Below, one piece after another: positions 1 through 6,160 of a stretch of DNA of 7,948 nt. Source of the stretch: an uncultured Anaerolineales bacterium (GTDB lineage: Bacteria > Chloroflexota > Anaerolineae > Anaerolineales > UBA6663). The stretch spans positions 1 to 7,948 of the forward strand of contig CALFZO010000185.1 of the NCBI GenBank assembly GCA_937952305.1, read 5' to 3'. Position 1 is the first letter of the stretch; each line of letters begins with the position of its first letter. The position numbers and the translations under genes are program-made. Under the pieces are notes generated by a model. It was not told where the DNA came from. It did no database searches and saw nothing but the letters and a program-made list of their open reading frames with translations.

Positions 1-136
1 GCCCGTGGTAGAGCCGCCCTCGCCTCAGGACGAACAGGTGGAACGGCTGATGGTCCGCATGGCGGAAGAGACGCCCGGCACGATTGCCGAAGTGATCCGC
101 ATCTGGCTGACCGAGGACGAGAAGAAACATGCCTGA
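1..136 (+). CDS. fliF: FliF, MS-ring protein, C-terminal fragment (5' end outside window)
   Basis: Only the last 44 codons are present, read from base 2 to a TGA at 134-136. The peptide has an acidic Pro-rich start, then an amphipathic helix and the end IAEVIRIWLTEDEKKHA. FliF C-termini characteristically end in a cytoplasmic helix of this kind (pattern 'AxxxPexvAxxiRxWLxed'), which binds the N-terminal domain of FliG and joins the membrane MS ring to the C-ring rotor. The conserved Trp-Leu and the acidic tail are visible. The next gene is fliG, as expected, and its first ATG overlaps this stop region by 8 bp, suggesting translational coupling. The ring-building and transmembrane regions lie upstream, so integrity of the whole gene cannot be judged. 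Confidence 0.9.
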   Translation, partial: PVVEPPSPQDEQVERLMVRMAEETPGTIAEVIRIWLTEDEKKHA

Positions 137-1151
137 AGGAAGCGGCCTGCAAATGAGCGGCCTGCAGAAGGCCGCCGCCTTACTGGTGACCTTGGGCGTC
201 GACCGCTCGTCGGCGATCCTGCAGAACCTGGGCGAAGTCGATCTGGAGCGCGTGCTGCTGGCCATCAGCGAGGTGGGGCCGCTGGCCTCCGACACCCGCT
301 ATTCCGTGCTGCACGAGGCCCACGAGCTGGCCCTGGTGGGCGAAGGCCTGATGACCGGCGGCATCGAGTACACGCGCCAATTGCTGGCGCGGGCCGTCGG
401 CCCGCGGCGCGGTGCCGAAATCCTGGAGCGCCTGGCCGCGCACAAACAGCGCTCATCCTTCGAGATTCTGCGCGACGCCGACCCGGCCCAGGTGGCCACC
501 CTGCTGAGCGACGAACACCCGCAGACCATCGCCGTCGTGCTGTCCTATCTGGAGGCCAAGCAGGCGGCCGCCATCCTGAGCAATATGCCCAACGACCTGC
601 AGGCCGATGTGACGCTGCGCCTGGCGCAGATGGAACGCATCCCGCCGCAGGTGGTGGAGCAGGTGGAACGCGGCCTGAAGCGCAAGCTCTCCGGCGTGTT
701 GAGCGAAGCCGACTACAAAGCCACCGGCGGCGTGGCCTTCCTGGTCAAGGTCCTCAACCAGGTTGACCGCGGCGTCCAGAAGACAATCTTCGACGCACTC
801 GAGACCAGCAACCCACCGCTGGCCGAGGAAGTGCGTGCCAACATGTTCACGTTCGACGACCTGATCAAGCTCAACGACCGGGCCATGCAGCGCGTGTTGC
901 GCGACGTGAACAAGCAAGACCTGGTGCTGGCCCTCAAGGGCGCCCCCGACAAGATCCGCGACCTGGTGCTGCGCAATATGTCCGAGCGCGGGCGCGAAAT
1001 GCTCAAGGAAGAACTCGACCTGCTGGGTCCGCAGTTGGCCAAGAACGTCTATACCGCCCAGCGCAAGATCGTGGACGTGGTCCGCAGCCTGGAAGCCTCG
1101 GAAGAAATCGTGATCGCGGGCGGAGGCGGAGGCAGTGAGTACATCCCGTAA
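129..1151 (+). CDS. fliG: FliG, flagellar rotor/switch protein
   Basis: FliG forms the upper C-ring on the cytoplasmic face of the MS ring. It binds FliF and FliM and carries the charged helix that meets the MotA stator. The product is 340 aa, the usual family size. The N-terminal domain begins SGLQKAAALLVTLG. The middle domain carries the EHPQT signature at residues 129-133. The C-terminal domain starts near MFTFDDL (residue 239), with the torque helix around K270-E295 and a Gly-rich tail ending EYIP. Compared with E. coli FliG, K264 and R281 are kept (K270, R287), D288/D289 are both Glu (E294, E295), and the R297 position is Leu (L303). An in-frame ATG at 153 (MSGLQKAA) is an alternative start, preceded by AAGGAAG at 136-142. 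The start at 129 overlaps fliF by 8 bp and gives a family-like length, but neither site has an ideally placed ribosome site. Confidence 0.96.
   Translation: MPEGSGLQMSGLQKAAALLVTLGVDRSSAILQNLGEVDLERVLLAISEVGPLASDTRYSVLHEAHELALVGEGLMTGGIEYTRQLLARAVGPRRGAEILERLAAHKQRSSFEILRDADPAQVATLLSDEHPQTIAVVLSYLEAKQAAAILSNMPNDLQADVTLRLAQMERIPPQVVEQVERGLKRKLSGVLSEADYKATGGVAFLVKVLNQVDRGVQKTIFDALETSNPPLAEEVRANMFTFDDLIKLNDRAMQRVLRDVNKQDLVLALKGAPDKIRDLVLRNMSERGREMLKEELDLLGPQLAKNVYTAQRKIVDVVRSLEASEEIVIAGGGGGSEYIP
1122..1132 (+). promoter_or_regulatory. Tandem Shine-Dalgarno for fliH inside the fliG 3' end
   Basis: GGAGG occurs twice, at 1122-1126 and 1128-1132. The first copy is 8 nt before the GTG at 1135 and is the better-spaced site. 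It supports a GTG start for fliH inside fliG. The same bases encode the glycine run at the FliG C-terminus. Confidence 0.7.
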
Positions 1152-1899
1152 CGTCATCAAGGCTCACCGGGTGGCCTTGACGCGCGGGGACGTCATGCTG
1201 ATGGCGGCCAAAGCGCCGGTCGAAGCTCCGGCCGCGTCAGCCGTCGAAGCGCCCGCGCCTGAGCCCGCGGCGCCGGCGCCCGCGCCACTGGACATGGAGA
1301 CCGCCCAGAAGAGCATTCTGACGGCCGCCATCGCCCAGAGCCAGGAGATTCTGGAGACGGCCCGCACGCAGGCGGCCGAGATCGTCCAAGCCGCCCGCGA
1401 CCAGGCGGCCGAGGTGACGCGCCAGGCCCATCAGGCCGGCCAGGCCGCGGCCGAGGCCGAAGCCGCCCACCTGCTCCTGTCCGCGCAAGGGGTGTTGGAT
1501 GAAGTCGGCGTCTGGCGGGACCAGCTCGCCAGCGGCAGCGAGAAGCTGGTGTTGGATTTGGTCGTCGACATCGCCCGCGCCCTGTTTGGACAAGGCTGGG
1601 TTCTGGACGAAGCCGCCCTGCACGCTGCCTTTGGGCGGGCGTTGGCCGAAGCCAAACCGCTGGGCGCGCTGCGCATCCATGTCCACCCTGAAGACGCCGC
1701 CCTCCTGGGTCCGCTCTGGCCCGAACAGCAGTCGGTCCAGATCGGACAGAGCCTGGACCTGGTGCCCGATCCCAGCCTGCGTCGCGGCGGCTGCCTGGTG
1801 GAAGGTGATTTCGGCAGTGTCGACGGACGCGTCGAGACCCAACTACAACTGGCCGTCGAGGCGATCAGCGCCCCGCCGGCGCCCGCCCCGAGCGCTTAA
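1135..1899 (+). CDS. fliH: FliH, flagellar export ATPase stator/regulator
   Basis: FliH dimers hold the export ATPase FliI, regulate it and link it to the C-ring, in the manner of the peripheral stalk of F/V-ATPases. The product is 254 aa and starts at GTG, giving MSTSRNVIKAH, which resembles other FliH N-termini ('SRVIK'). An Ala/Pro linker covers residues 25-52. A long Ala/Glu/Gln-rich helix follows (about 57-115), with an 11-residue repeat at 76-86 and 87-97. The C-terminal domain (about 135-245) has the FliH/V-ATPase E-subunit pattern: RIHVHPED, LVPDPSLRRGGCLVE, then a G-VDGRVETQL ending. It overlaps fliG by 17 bp and is followed by fliI after 2 bp, the canonical export-module order. Sequence identity in this family is low, so the call rests on the C-terminal pattern, the N-terminal tag and position. 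Confidence 0.93.
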   Translation: MSTSRNVIKAHRVALTRGDVMLMAAKAPVEAPAASAVEAPAPEPAAPAPAPLDMETAQKSILTAAIAQSQEILETARTQAAEIVQAARDQAAEVTRQAHQAGQAAAEAEAAHLLLSAQGVLDEVGVWRDQLASGSEKLVLDLVVDIARALFGQGWVLDEAALHAAFGRALAEAKPLGALRIHVHPEDAALLGPLWPEQQSVQIGQSLDLVPDPSLRRGGCLVEGDFGSVDGRVETQLQLAVEAISAPPAPAPSA

Positions 1900-1901
1900 C
1901 C

Positions 1902-3236
1902 ATGACACTGCCCGCCACGGTCGACCTCACCCCGCAGCGCACCGCCCTCGCCGGCTTGAAAACCGTGCGCCTGTCGGGCCGGGTCGCCCAGGTCGTCGGA
2001 CTCACCGTGGAGGCGCGCGGCCTGGATTGCCAGGTGGGCGAAGTGTGCGAAATCCGCACCAACGGCCAGCCGACCCTGCAGGCCGAGGTCGTCGGCTTCC
2101 GCGACGAGCGCACCCTGTTGATGCCGCTGGGCGAGATGCAGGGCATCCAGCCCGGCAGCCCAGTGTATCCGCTGCGCTCGGTCTTCCGCGCGCCGGTCGG
2201 GCGAGCCTTGCTCGGGCGCGTCCTGGACGGCCTGGGCCGGCCCATCGACGGCCGCGGCCCGCTGGCCGTGTCTGAGACCGCGCCGATCTACAACGCCGCC
2301 CCCCACCCGCTCCGGCGCCGCCCGATCGCCGACCCCTTGATCACGGGCGTGCGCGCCATCGACGGCCTGTTGACCGCGGGCAAGGGGCAGCGCCTGGGGA
2401 TTTTCGCCGGCAGCGGCGTGGGCAAGAGCACGTTGATGGGCGCGATCGCCCGCAGCTCGCGCGCCGACGTCAGCGTGATCGGCTTGATCGGTGAGCGCGG
2501 CCGCGAGGTCCAGGAGTTCATCGACCGCGATCTGGGCAAGATCGGCCTGGCCCGTTCAGTCGTCGTCGTGTCGACGTCCGATCAGCCGGCCCTGGTGCGC
2601 CTCAAGGCGGCCTGGGTGGCCACCACCATCGCCGAGTATTTCCGCGACCAGGGCCTGGATGTGACCTTCCTGATGGACTCGGTCACGCGCTTTGCGATGG
2701 CGCAGCGGGAGGTGGGGTTGGCTATCGGCGAGCCGCCCGCCAGCAAGGGCTACACGCCGTCGGTCTTCGCCCTAATGCCCAAGCTGCTGGAGCGGGCCGG
2801 GACGTCGGAACGCGGCAGCATCACTGGCTTCTACACCGTCCTGGTGGAAGGCGACGACTTCAACGAGCCCATCTGCGACGCGGCCCGCAGCATCCTGGAC
2901 GGCCACATCATGCTCACCCGTGAGCTGGCGGCGCGCAATCATTACCCGGCCATCGACGTCCTCAACAGCGTCAGCCGCGTCATGCCAGCCGTCACCAGCG
3001 CCGATCACCGGGCAGCCGCCGCCCGGGCGCGCCGGCTGCTGGCCACCTATGAGAAGGCGCGCGACCTGGTCAACATCGGCGCCTATGTGGCCGGCTCGGA
3101 CCCCGAGATCGACGCGGCGTTGGAAGCCCTGCCGACCCTGATGGGGTTCCTGCAGCAGGGGGTCGAGTTCGCGCCCTTTGAAGAGACCACCCAGCGCCTG
3201 AGCGCGCTCGCTAATGGAGGCTCGCATGGCGCTTGA
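1902..3236 (+). CDS. fliI: FliI, flagellum-specific export ATPase
   Basis: FliI hydrolyses ATP at the cytoplasmic gate of the flagellar type III export apparatus and helps unload chaperones and substrates. The 444-aa length is normal. An N-terminal beta-barrel domain covers about residues 15-95. The catalytic domain has a Walker A motif GSGVGKST at 170-177 (Lys175), the GERGREV motif at 197-203 with the expected catalytic Glu198, and a Walker B strand VTFLMD ending in Asp259. The family blocks SDQPALVRLKAAW, ASKGYTPSVFALMPKLLERAG and GSITGFYTVLVEGDD are intact. GYTPSVFA and the flagellar/T3SS-type loop separate it from F1-beta or V-ATPase subunits. All key residues are present, so the enzyme should be active. 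It lies 2 bp after fliH with only a weak ribosome site, suggesting coupled translation, and overlaps fliJ by 11 bp. Confidence 0.98.
   Translation: MTLPATVDLTPQRTALAGLKTVRLSGRVAQVVGLTVEARGLDCQVGEVCEIRTNGQPTLQAEVVGFRDERTLLMPLGEMQGIQPGSPVYPLRSVFRAPVGRALLGRVLDGLGRPIDGRGPLAVSETAPIYNAAPHPLRRRPIADPLITGVRAIDGLLTAGKGQRLGIFAGSGVGKSTLMGAIARSSRADVSVIGLIGERGREVQEFIDRDLGKIGLARSVVVVSTSDQPALVRLKAAWVATTIAEYFRDQGLDVTFLMDSVTRFAMAQREVGLAIGEPPASKGYTPSVFALMPKLLERAGTSERGSITGFYTVLVEGDDFNEPICDAARSILDGHIMLTRELAARNHYPAIDVLNSVSRVMPAVTSADHRAAAARARRLLATYEKARDLVNIGAYVAGSDPEIDAALEALPTLMGFLQQGVEFAPFEETTQRLSALANGGSHGA
3216..3220 (+). promoter_or_regulatory. Shine-Dalgarno for fliJ
   Basis: GGAGG lies 5 nt before the ATG at 3226, within the last codons of fliI. 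It overlaps an upstream in-frame ATG at 3214, so the start at 3226 is the likely one. Confidence 0.75.
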
Positions 3237-3687
3237 GTTCTCGCTCCAGACCGTCCTGGATTACCGCCACAGCCGGGTCGAGGCGCTCGAGATTCAACTG
3301 GGCCGCGTGCTCTATGAGCAGCAACAGGCCCAGCAGGTGTGGGAGGCCCTCCAGGAGAACCAGCGCGCGCTGTTCGCCGAAATCCGCCAGAAGCAGGCCG
3401 GCACCCTGGACCTGGCTGCCATCGCCCAGCTGCGCTTCAACCTCAAGCATCTGGAACAGCGCCTGGCGCAGCAGGCAGCCCGGCTCGCGGAGTTGGCCCA
3501 GCAAGTGGACGAAGCCCGCGCCCGGCTGGTGGCGGCCAAACAGGACGAAGAAGCTCTGGTGGTGCTGAAGAACAAGGAGCTGGAGCGCTACCAGGCCGAG
3601 CTTCACCGGATCGAGAACAGCCAGCGCGACGACCTGTACATCATGCGTGCCCACCACCGGCGCGCCTCCGGGTCGGCGGCACTGTGA
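3226..3687 (+). CDS. fliJ: FliJ, export apparatus coiled-coil stalk protein
   Basis: FliJ is a small antiparallel coiled coil that inserts into the FliI hexamer, like the gamma subunit of F1, and couples it to the export gate; it also helps recycle export chaperones. The protein has 153 residues from the ATG at 3226, near the usual 140-150. It begins MALEFSLQTVLDYR, the typical FliJ opening ('F.fpLqtvLdyR'). Two long charged helices rich in Glu, Gln, Arg, Ala and Leu follow, broken near the middle, with no Cys and little Gly or Pro. An ATG at 3214 would add four residues but overlaps the ribosome site. The gene overlaps fliI by 11 bp. FliJ is poorly conserved, and the call relies on the N-terminus, the coiled-coil composition and its place directly after fliI. 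Confidence 0.9.
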   Translation: MALEFSLQTVLDYRHSRVEALEIQLGRVLYEQQQAQQVWEALQENQRALFAEIRQKQAGTLDLAAIAQLRFNLKHLEQRLAQQAARLAELAQQVDEARARLVAAKQDEEALVVLKNKELERYQAELHRIENSQRDDLYIMRAHHRRASGSAAL

Positions 3688-3695
3688 GGTGACGG

Positions 3696-4220
3696 ATGTT
3701 TCAGTCAAGCAGCGGCGTCTCAATTCAAATCCTGCTCCTCCAGCTCATCGAAAAGGTGCTGGACCGTCTGCCCGGGTCCGCCGCCGGCGGGACCGGCGCC
3801 CCGGCCGGCCAGACGCTGGCTGGCGGCTCCGGCGAGGTGGCCTTTGCGGACCTCATCGACCAAGCGTCGGCGCGCTACGGCGTCGATGCCCGGCTGGTGA
3901 AAGCCGTCATCAAGGCCGAGTCAAATTTCGACCCGGACGCCGTCTCCCGCGCCGGGGCCCAGGGCCTGATGCAGCTTATGCCCGGCACGGCCGCCGGGCT
4001 GGGTGTCAGCGACCCGCTTGACCCAGCCCAGAACGTGGACGGCGGCGTGCGGCTGCTCCGGCGGCTGCTGGACCGCTACGATGGCAACGTCGCCTATGCC
4101 CTGGCCGCTTACAACGCCGGCCCCGGCGCCGTGGACAAGTACGGCGGCGTGCCGCCTTACGCCGAGACGCAGACTTACGTGCCGCGCGTTCTGAAATTCA
4201 TGAATGAGTGGGATGCCTAA
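3696..4220 (+). CDS. SLT-family lytic transglycosylase, probably flagellum-dedicated
   Basis: This is a peptidoglycan lyase of the Slt/MltE/GH23-like fold that cleaves the MurNAc-GlcNAc bond without hydrolysis. Within a flagellar operon its likely task is to open the wall for the growing rod, as FlgJ or SltF do elsewhere. The 174-aa product has the SLT motifs in order: AESNFDP with catalytic Glu75, GLMQLMP at 90-96, an Asn-x-x-x-Gly segment, AYNAGPGAV at 138-146 and a C-terminal TQTYVPRVL. The domain fills nearly all the protein after about residue 48. No classical Sec signal peptide is visible: the N-terminus is MFQSSSG followed by a short hydrophobic/amphipathic stretch (IQILLLQLIEKVL), then a Gly/Ala/Pro linker. 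Export through the flagellar apparatus is possible but unproven. GAGG at 3686-3689 is 6 nt before the start. It occupies the position held by ylxF in Bacillus-type operons. Confidence 0.92.
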   Translation: MFQSSSGVSIQILLLQLIEKVLDRLPGSAAGGTGAPAGQTLAGGSGEVAFADLIDQASARYGVDARLVKAVIKAESNFDPDAVSRAGAQGLMQLMPGTAAGLGVSDPLDPAQNVDGGVRLLRRLLDRYDGNVAYALAAYNAGPGAVDKYGGVPPYAETQTYVPRVLKFMNEWDA

Positions 4221-4223
4221 ACC

Positions 4224-4631
4224 ATGACCGACCCTCTCTTCTCCGATGCCGCTTTTCGGACTTCGCAGACGGCGCTCGATGGCCTGGCGCTGCGCCAGGA
4301 AATTATCGGCCGCAACCTGGCGAACGTCGATACGCCCGGCTACACCGCCCAGTCCGTGACCTTTGAAGACACCTTGCAACGCGCCGAAGCTACAACGCCC
4401 GCCGTACGCCTGGCCGTCACCCATGCCGCACATCAAGTCGGCGAGGCGGACAGCACAGCCATCGTCCGCCTGCAGCCCCGCACGGGCGGCAGCATCCGGG
4501 CTGACGGCAACAACGTCGACGTCGATCAGGAATTGATGGAAATGGCCGAGACCGGCTTGCGGTTCCAGGCCATATCACAGCTCGTCAGTAAGAAACTTCT
4601 CTTGCTGCGTTCAATCGCTACCGGGAGGTAA
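4224..4631 (+). CDS. flgB: FlgB, proximal rod protein
   Basis: FlgB is exported by the flagellar T3SS and forms the base of the rod, next to FliE and the MS ring. The product is 135 aa, the standard length. Residues 24-40 (RQEIIGRNLANVDTPGY) are the rod/hook N-terminal signature, in the FlgB form with 'DTPGY' rather than the 'NTxGY' of FlgE/F/G, followed by VTFEDTLQRA. The C-terminal part has NNVDVDQELMEMAETGLRFQ and then a helix ending KKLLLLRSI, typical of FlgB. Both terminal helices needed for rod packing are present. Normally flgB is followed by flgC and fliE; here it stands alone, 3 bp after the lytic transglycosylase and 5 bp before fliK. There is no strong ribosome site, so translation may be coupled to the preceding gene. 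Confidence 0.95.
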   Translation: MTDPLFSDAAFRTSQTALDGLALRQEIIGRNLANVDTPGYTAQSVTFEDTLQRAEATTPAVRLAVTHAAHQVGEADSTAIVRLQPRTGGSIRADGNNVDVDQELMEMAETGLRFQAISQLVSKKLLLLRSIATGR

Positions 4632-4636
4632 GCGCT

Positions 4637-5719
4637 ATGCTCGATGTACTCACTCTCCCGGCGGCGGCCGCCCCCCCGACCGGGGACCTGCGACCGCCGC
4701 CCACCGCCAGCGGCCCCGCCACGGAGCCGGCCGGCGGCCAGCCTTTTGAAAAGGTCTTGGCCGCCGCCGCCGAGGCCGAGGCCGAACCCGTGGACGCGGC
4801 ACCGGTCGAAACTGATCCGGCCCTGCTGGCGGCCCTGGCTGCCCTGCTGAACCCGCAGCCGGAAGTGCCGCCGATGTTGGTGGAGGCCCCGCCGCCTTCC
4901 GCTGAGGCCGCTGGGCCTGCGCCGACCGAGGCGGCTTTGCCTGCGGCCGCGGCCGCCCCGCTTGACCTGGTCCCGCTGACCGCCGATGTTGCTCCGGAAG
5001 CGCTGGCAGACGCTCCCGAGGCCGGCTTCGCGGCCCAGTTGGCCCAGGTGGCAGCCGGCGCTGACACGGCCACTATCTCGGGCGAGACGGCGGCACAGGC
5101 GACGCTGACAGGGACCGGCGCTGGTACGCCGACAGCACCCGCCGCCAAGGCGCCGGCCCCCAGCGCGGCCACGCCCCAGCCCCGCGAGGAACCCGTCGTT
5201 GCCGCCGAGACGCTGATGGCGGCCAACCCGGCGGCCCCCGCCCCCCTCAACGAGCCGGCCCGCTTGGCGGAGGCTCAACCCACGGTTCGCGCGGCGGCAA
5301 CGCCGGAGGCTGTGGTGCTGCCCCAAGTGGTGCGCGGCCTGGAGAGCCTGGCCCACTCCGGGGGTTCGGCGATGCATGTCCAGCTGCACCCGGAGGCGCT
5401 CGGCCGTATCGACCTGCACCTCACCGCGACGGCCGATGGGATGCGGGTGACGTTGACCGCGGACATGGCCGCTACCGGGAACCTGCTGCAGCAGAACCTG
5501 AGCGACCTGCGCCACAGCCTGGCCGAATCCGGGCTGAACGTCGCGACGCTCTCGGTCAACGTCGGGCAAGGCCAGGCCGACAACAGCTATCTGTGGCAGC
5601 GCCATCTGGCACCCAACGCCGGCGGCACTCATCTGCTGCGCGCCGACGCCGCGCCCAACGACGTCCCGACACGCGCGGCGGCGCCCGGCATGGGCGCCCG
5701 CGTGGACTATCGCATCTGA
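4637..5719 (+). CDS. fliK: FliK, hook-length control protein
   Basis: FliK is secreted during hook growth, measures hook length and switches the export gate (FlhB) from hook to filament substrates. The 360-aa product has two parts. Residues 1 to about 230 are low-complexity, dominated by Ala, Pro, Glu and Thr, as expected of the flexible ruler region. Residues about 235-335 form the Flg_hook domain: a helix, then MHVQLHPEALGRIDLHL (core LHPE at 250-253), a strand pair around MRVTLTADM and the helix LLQQNLSDLRHSLAESGLNV ending in a final strand. This matches the family pattern 'L.PeeLG.v.v.l ... L..Lr..L...Gl'. A GGGAGG site at 4623-4628 lies 8 nt upstream. The gene is followed by flgD, as in many flagellar operons. 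The N-terminal half gives no family signal by itself. Confidence 0.92.
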   Translation: MLDVLTLPAAAAPPTGDLRPPPTASGPATEPAGGQPFEKVLAAAAEAEAEPVDAAPVETDPALLAALAALLNPQPEVPPMLVEAPPPSAEAAGPAPTEAALPAAAAAPLDLVPLTADVAPEALADAPEAGFAAQLAQVAAGADTATISGETAAQATLTGTGAGTPTAPAAKAPAPSAATPQPREEPVVAAETLMAANPAAPAPLNEPARLAEAQPTVRAAATPEAVVLPQVVRGLESLAHSGGSAMHVQLHPEALGRIDLHLTATADGMRVTLTADMAATGNLLQQNLSDLRHSLAESGLNVATLSVNVGQGQADNSYLWQRHLAPNAGGTHLLRADAAPNDVPTRAAAPGMGARVDYRI

Positions 5720-5723
5720 ATAC

Positions 5724-5729
5724 GGGAGG
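5724..5729 (+). promoter_or_regulatory. Shine-Dalgarno setting the flgD start
   Basis: GGGAGG lies 4 nt before the ATG at 5734. The reading frame stays open upstream to an ATG at 5593, but that would overlap the end of fliK by about 127 bp and add 47 Arg-rich residues unlike FlgD. The start at 5734 is therefore preferred. Confidence 0.8.
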
Positions 5730-5733
5730 CGCT

Positions 5734-6159
5734 ATGTGGACCCCGCCTATTGACACGATCACACCCAATACCAAGCTCGGCACCGCCAAAACGGCCGGGC
5801 GCGCCATGACCGACGACACCGGCGCGCAGTTCATGCAGTTGCTGCTGACGCAACTCCGCAACCAGAACCCGCTGGATCCGGTGCAAGACAAAGACTTCAT
5901 GGGCCAGGTCACGCAGCTAAACTCGCTGGAGGAGCTGCGCAAGATGACGACCCTGCTCCAGGCCCAATCGAAGGCCGGACACCTGACCGAGGCCGCCAGC
6001 CTGATCGACCGCTCGATCCACTACCGCGCGGCCGACGGCACGGTGCAGAGCGGCGTGGTGACCGGCGTCAGCCTGGACGGCGACCAGCCCATCCTGCTGG
6101 TCGGCGCGGCCAAGGTGGCCCTGACCAATATCTTGACCGTCAACACCCAGGAGGCCTGA
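5734..6159 (+). CDS. flgD: FlgD, hook-cap (hook assembly scaffold) protein, short form
   Basis: FlgD forms the temporary cap under which FlgE subunits polymerise into the hook. From the ATG at 5734 the product is 141 aa. An unstructured leader (residues 1-28) is followed by the conserved FlgD block starting at Phe33: FMQLLLTQLRNQNPLDPV, then DFMGQVTQLNSLEEL. The rest (about 75-141) keeps a compact beta segment, LIDRSIHYRAADG...GVVTGVSLDGDQPILLV, corresponding to the first part of the FlgD C-terminal region. The larger fibronectin/Ig-like insert of enteric FlgD (about 220-230 aa) is absent. Short FlgD proteins of this size are known in Bacillus-type flagella, so this does not look like a truncation. 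It is 14 bp after fliK and 1 bp before the next gene. Confidence 0.93.
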   Translation: MWTPPIDTITPNTKLGTAKTAGRAMTDDTGAQFMQLLLTQLRNQNPLDPVQDKDFMGQVTQLNSLEELRKMTTLLQAQSKAGHLTEAASLIDRSIHYRAADGTVQSGVVTGVSLDGDQPILLVGAAKVALTNILTVNTQEA

Positions 6160-6160
6160 G

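Noticed and set aside
453..1160. A 235-codon open frame on the - strand opposite fliG
   Set aside because: It mirrors the codon structure of fliG, is His/Gln/Leu-rich and matches no family I recognise; fliG is unambiguous on the + strand.
1499..2275. A 258-codon + strand frame spanning the fliH/fliI junction
   Set aside because: Its product is Arg/Pro/Trp/Ser-rich, typical of an out-of-frame reading, and it crosses two well-supported genes.
4218..4247. TAAA followed by CCGAT, resembling a flagellar sigma-28 promoter
   Set aside because: The spacing is about 5 nt longer than the sigma-28 consensus, the elements are partial, and the second lies inside flgB codons.
4671..4677. C7 tract near the fliK start as a possible phase-variation site
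   Set aside because: Seven C is not exceptional in this GC-rich Ala/Pro-coding sequence, and the frame is intact on both sides.
4637..5330. Ala/Pro-rich first two thirds of fliK as a possible separate or novel repeat protein
   Set aside because: It is continuous with a clear FliK C-terminal domain, and such low-complexity regions are normal for FliK; no regular repeat unit is visible.
4526..5632. A 368-codon open frame on the - strand opposite fliK
   Set aside because: It is Arg/Gly-rich low-complexity sequence with no family motif, lies wholly opposite flgB/fliK, and long antisense frames are expected in such GC-rich, Ala/Pro-coding DNA.
5593..5733. N-terminal extension of flgD to the ATG at 5593
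   Set aside because: The added residues are Arg-rich and unlike FlgD, the extension overlaps fliK, and a strong ribosome site sits just before the ATG at 5734.
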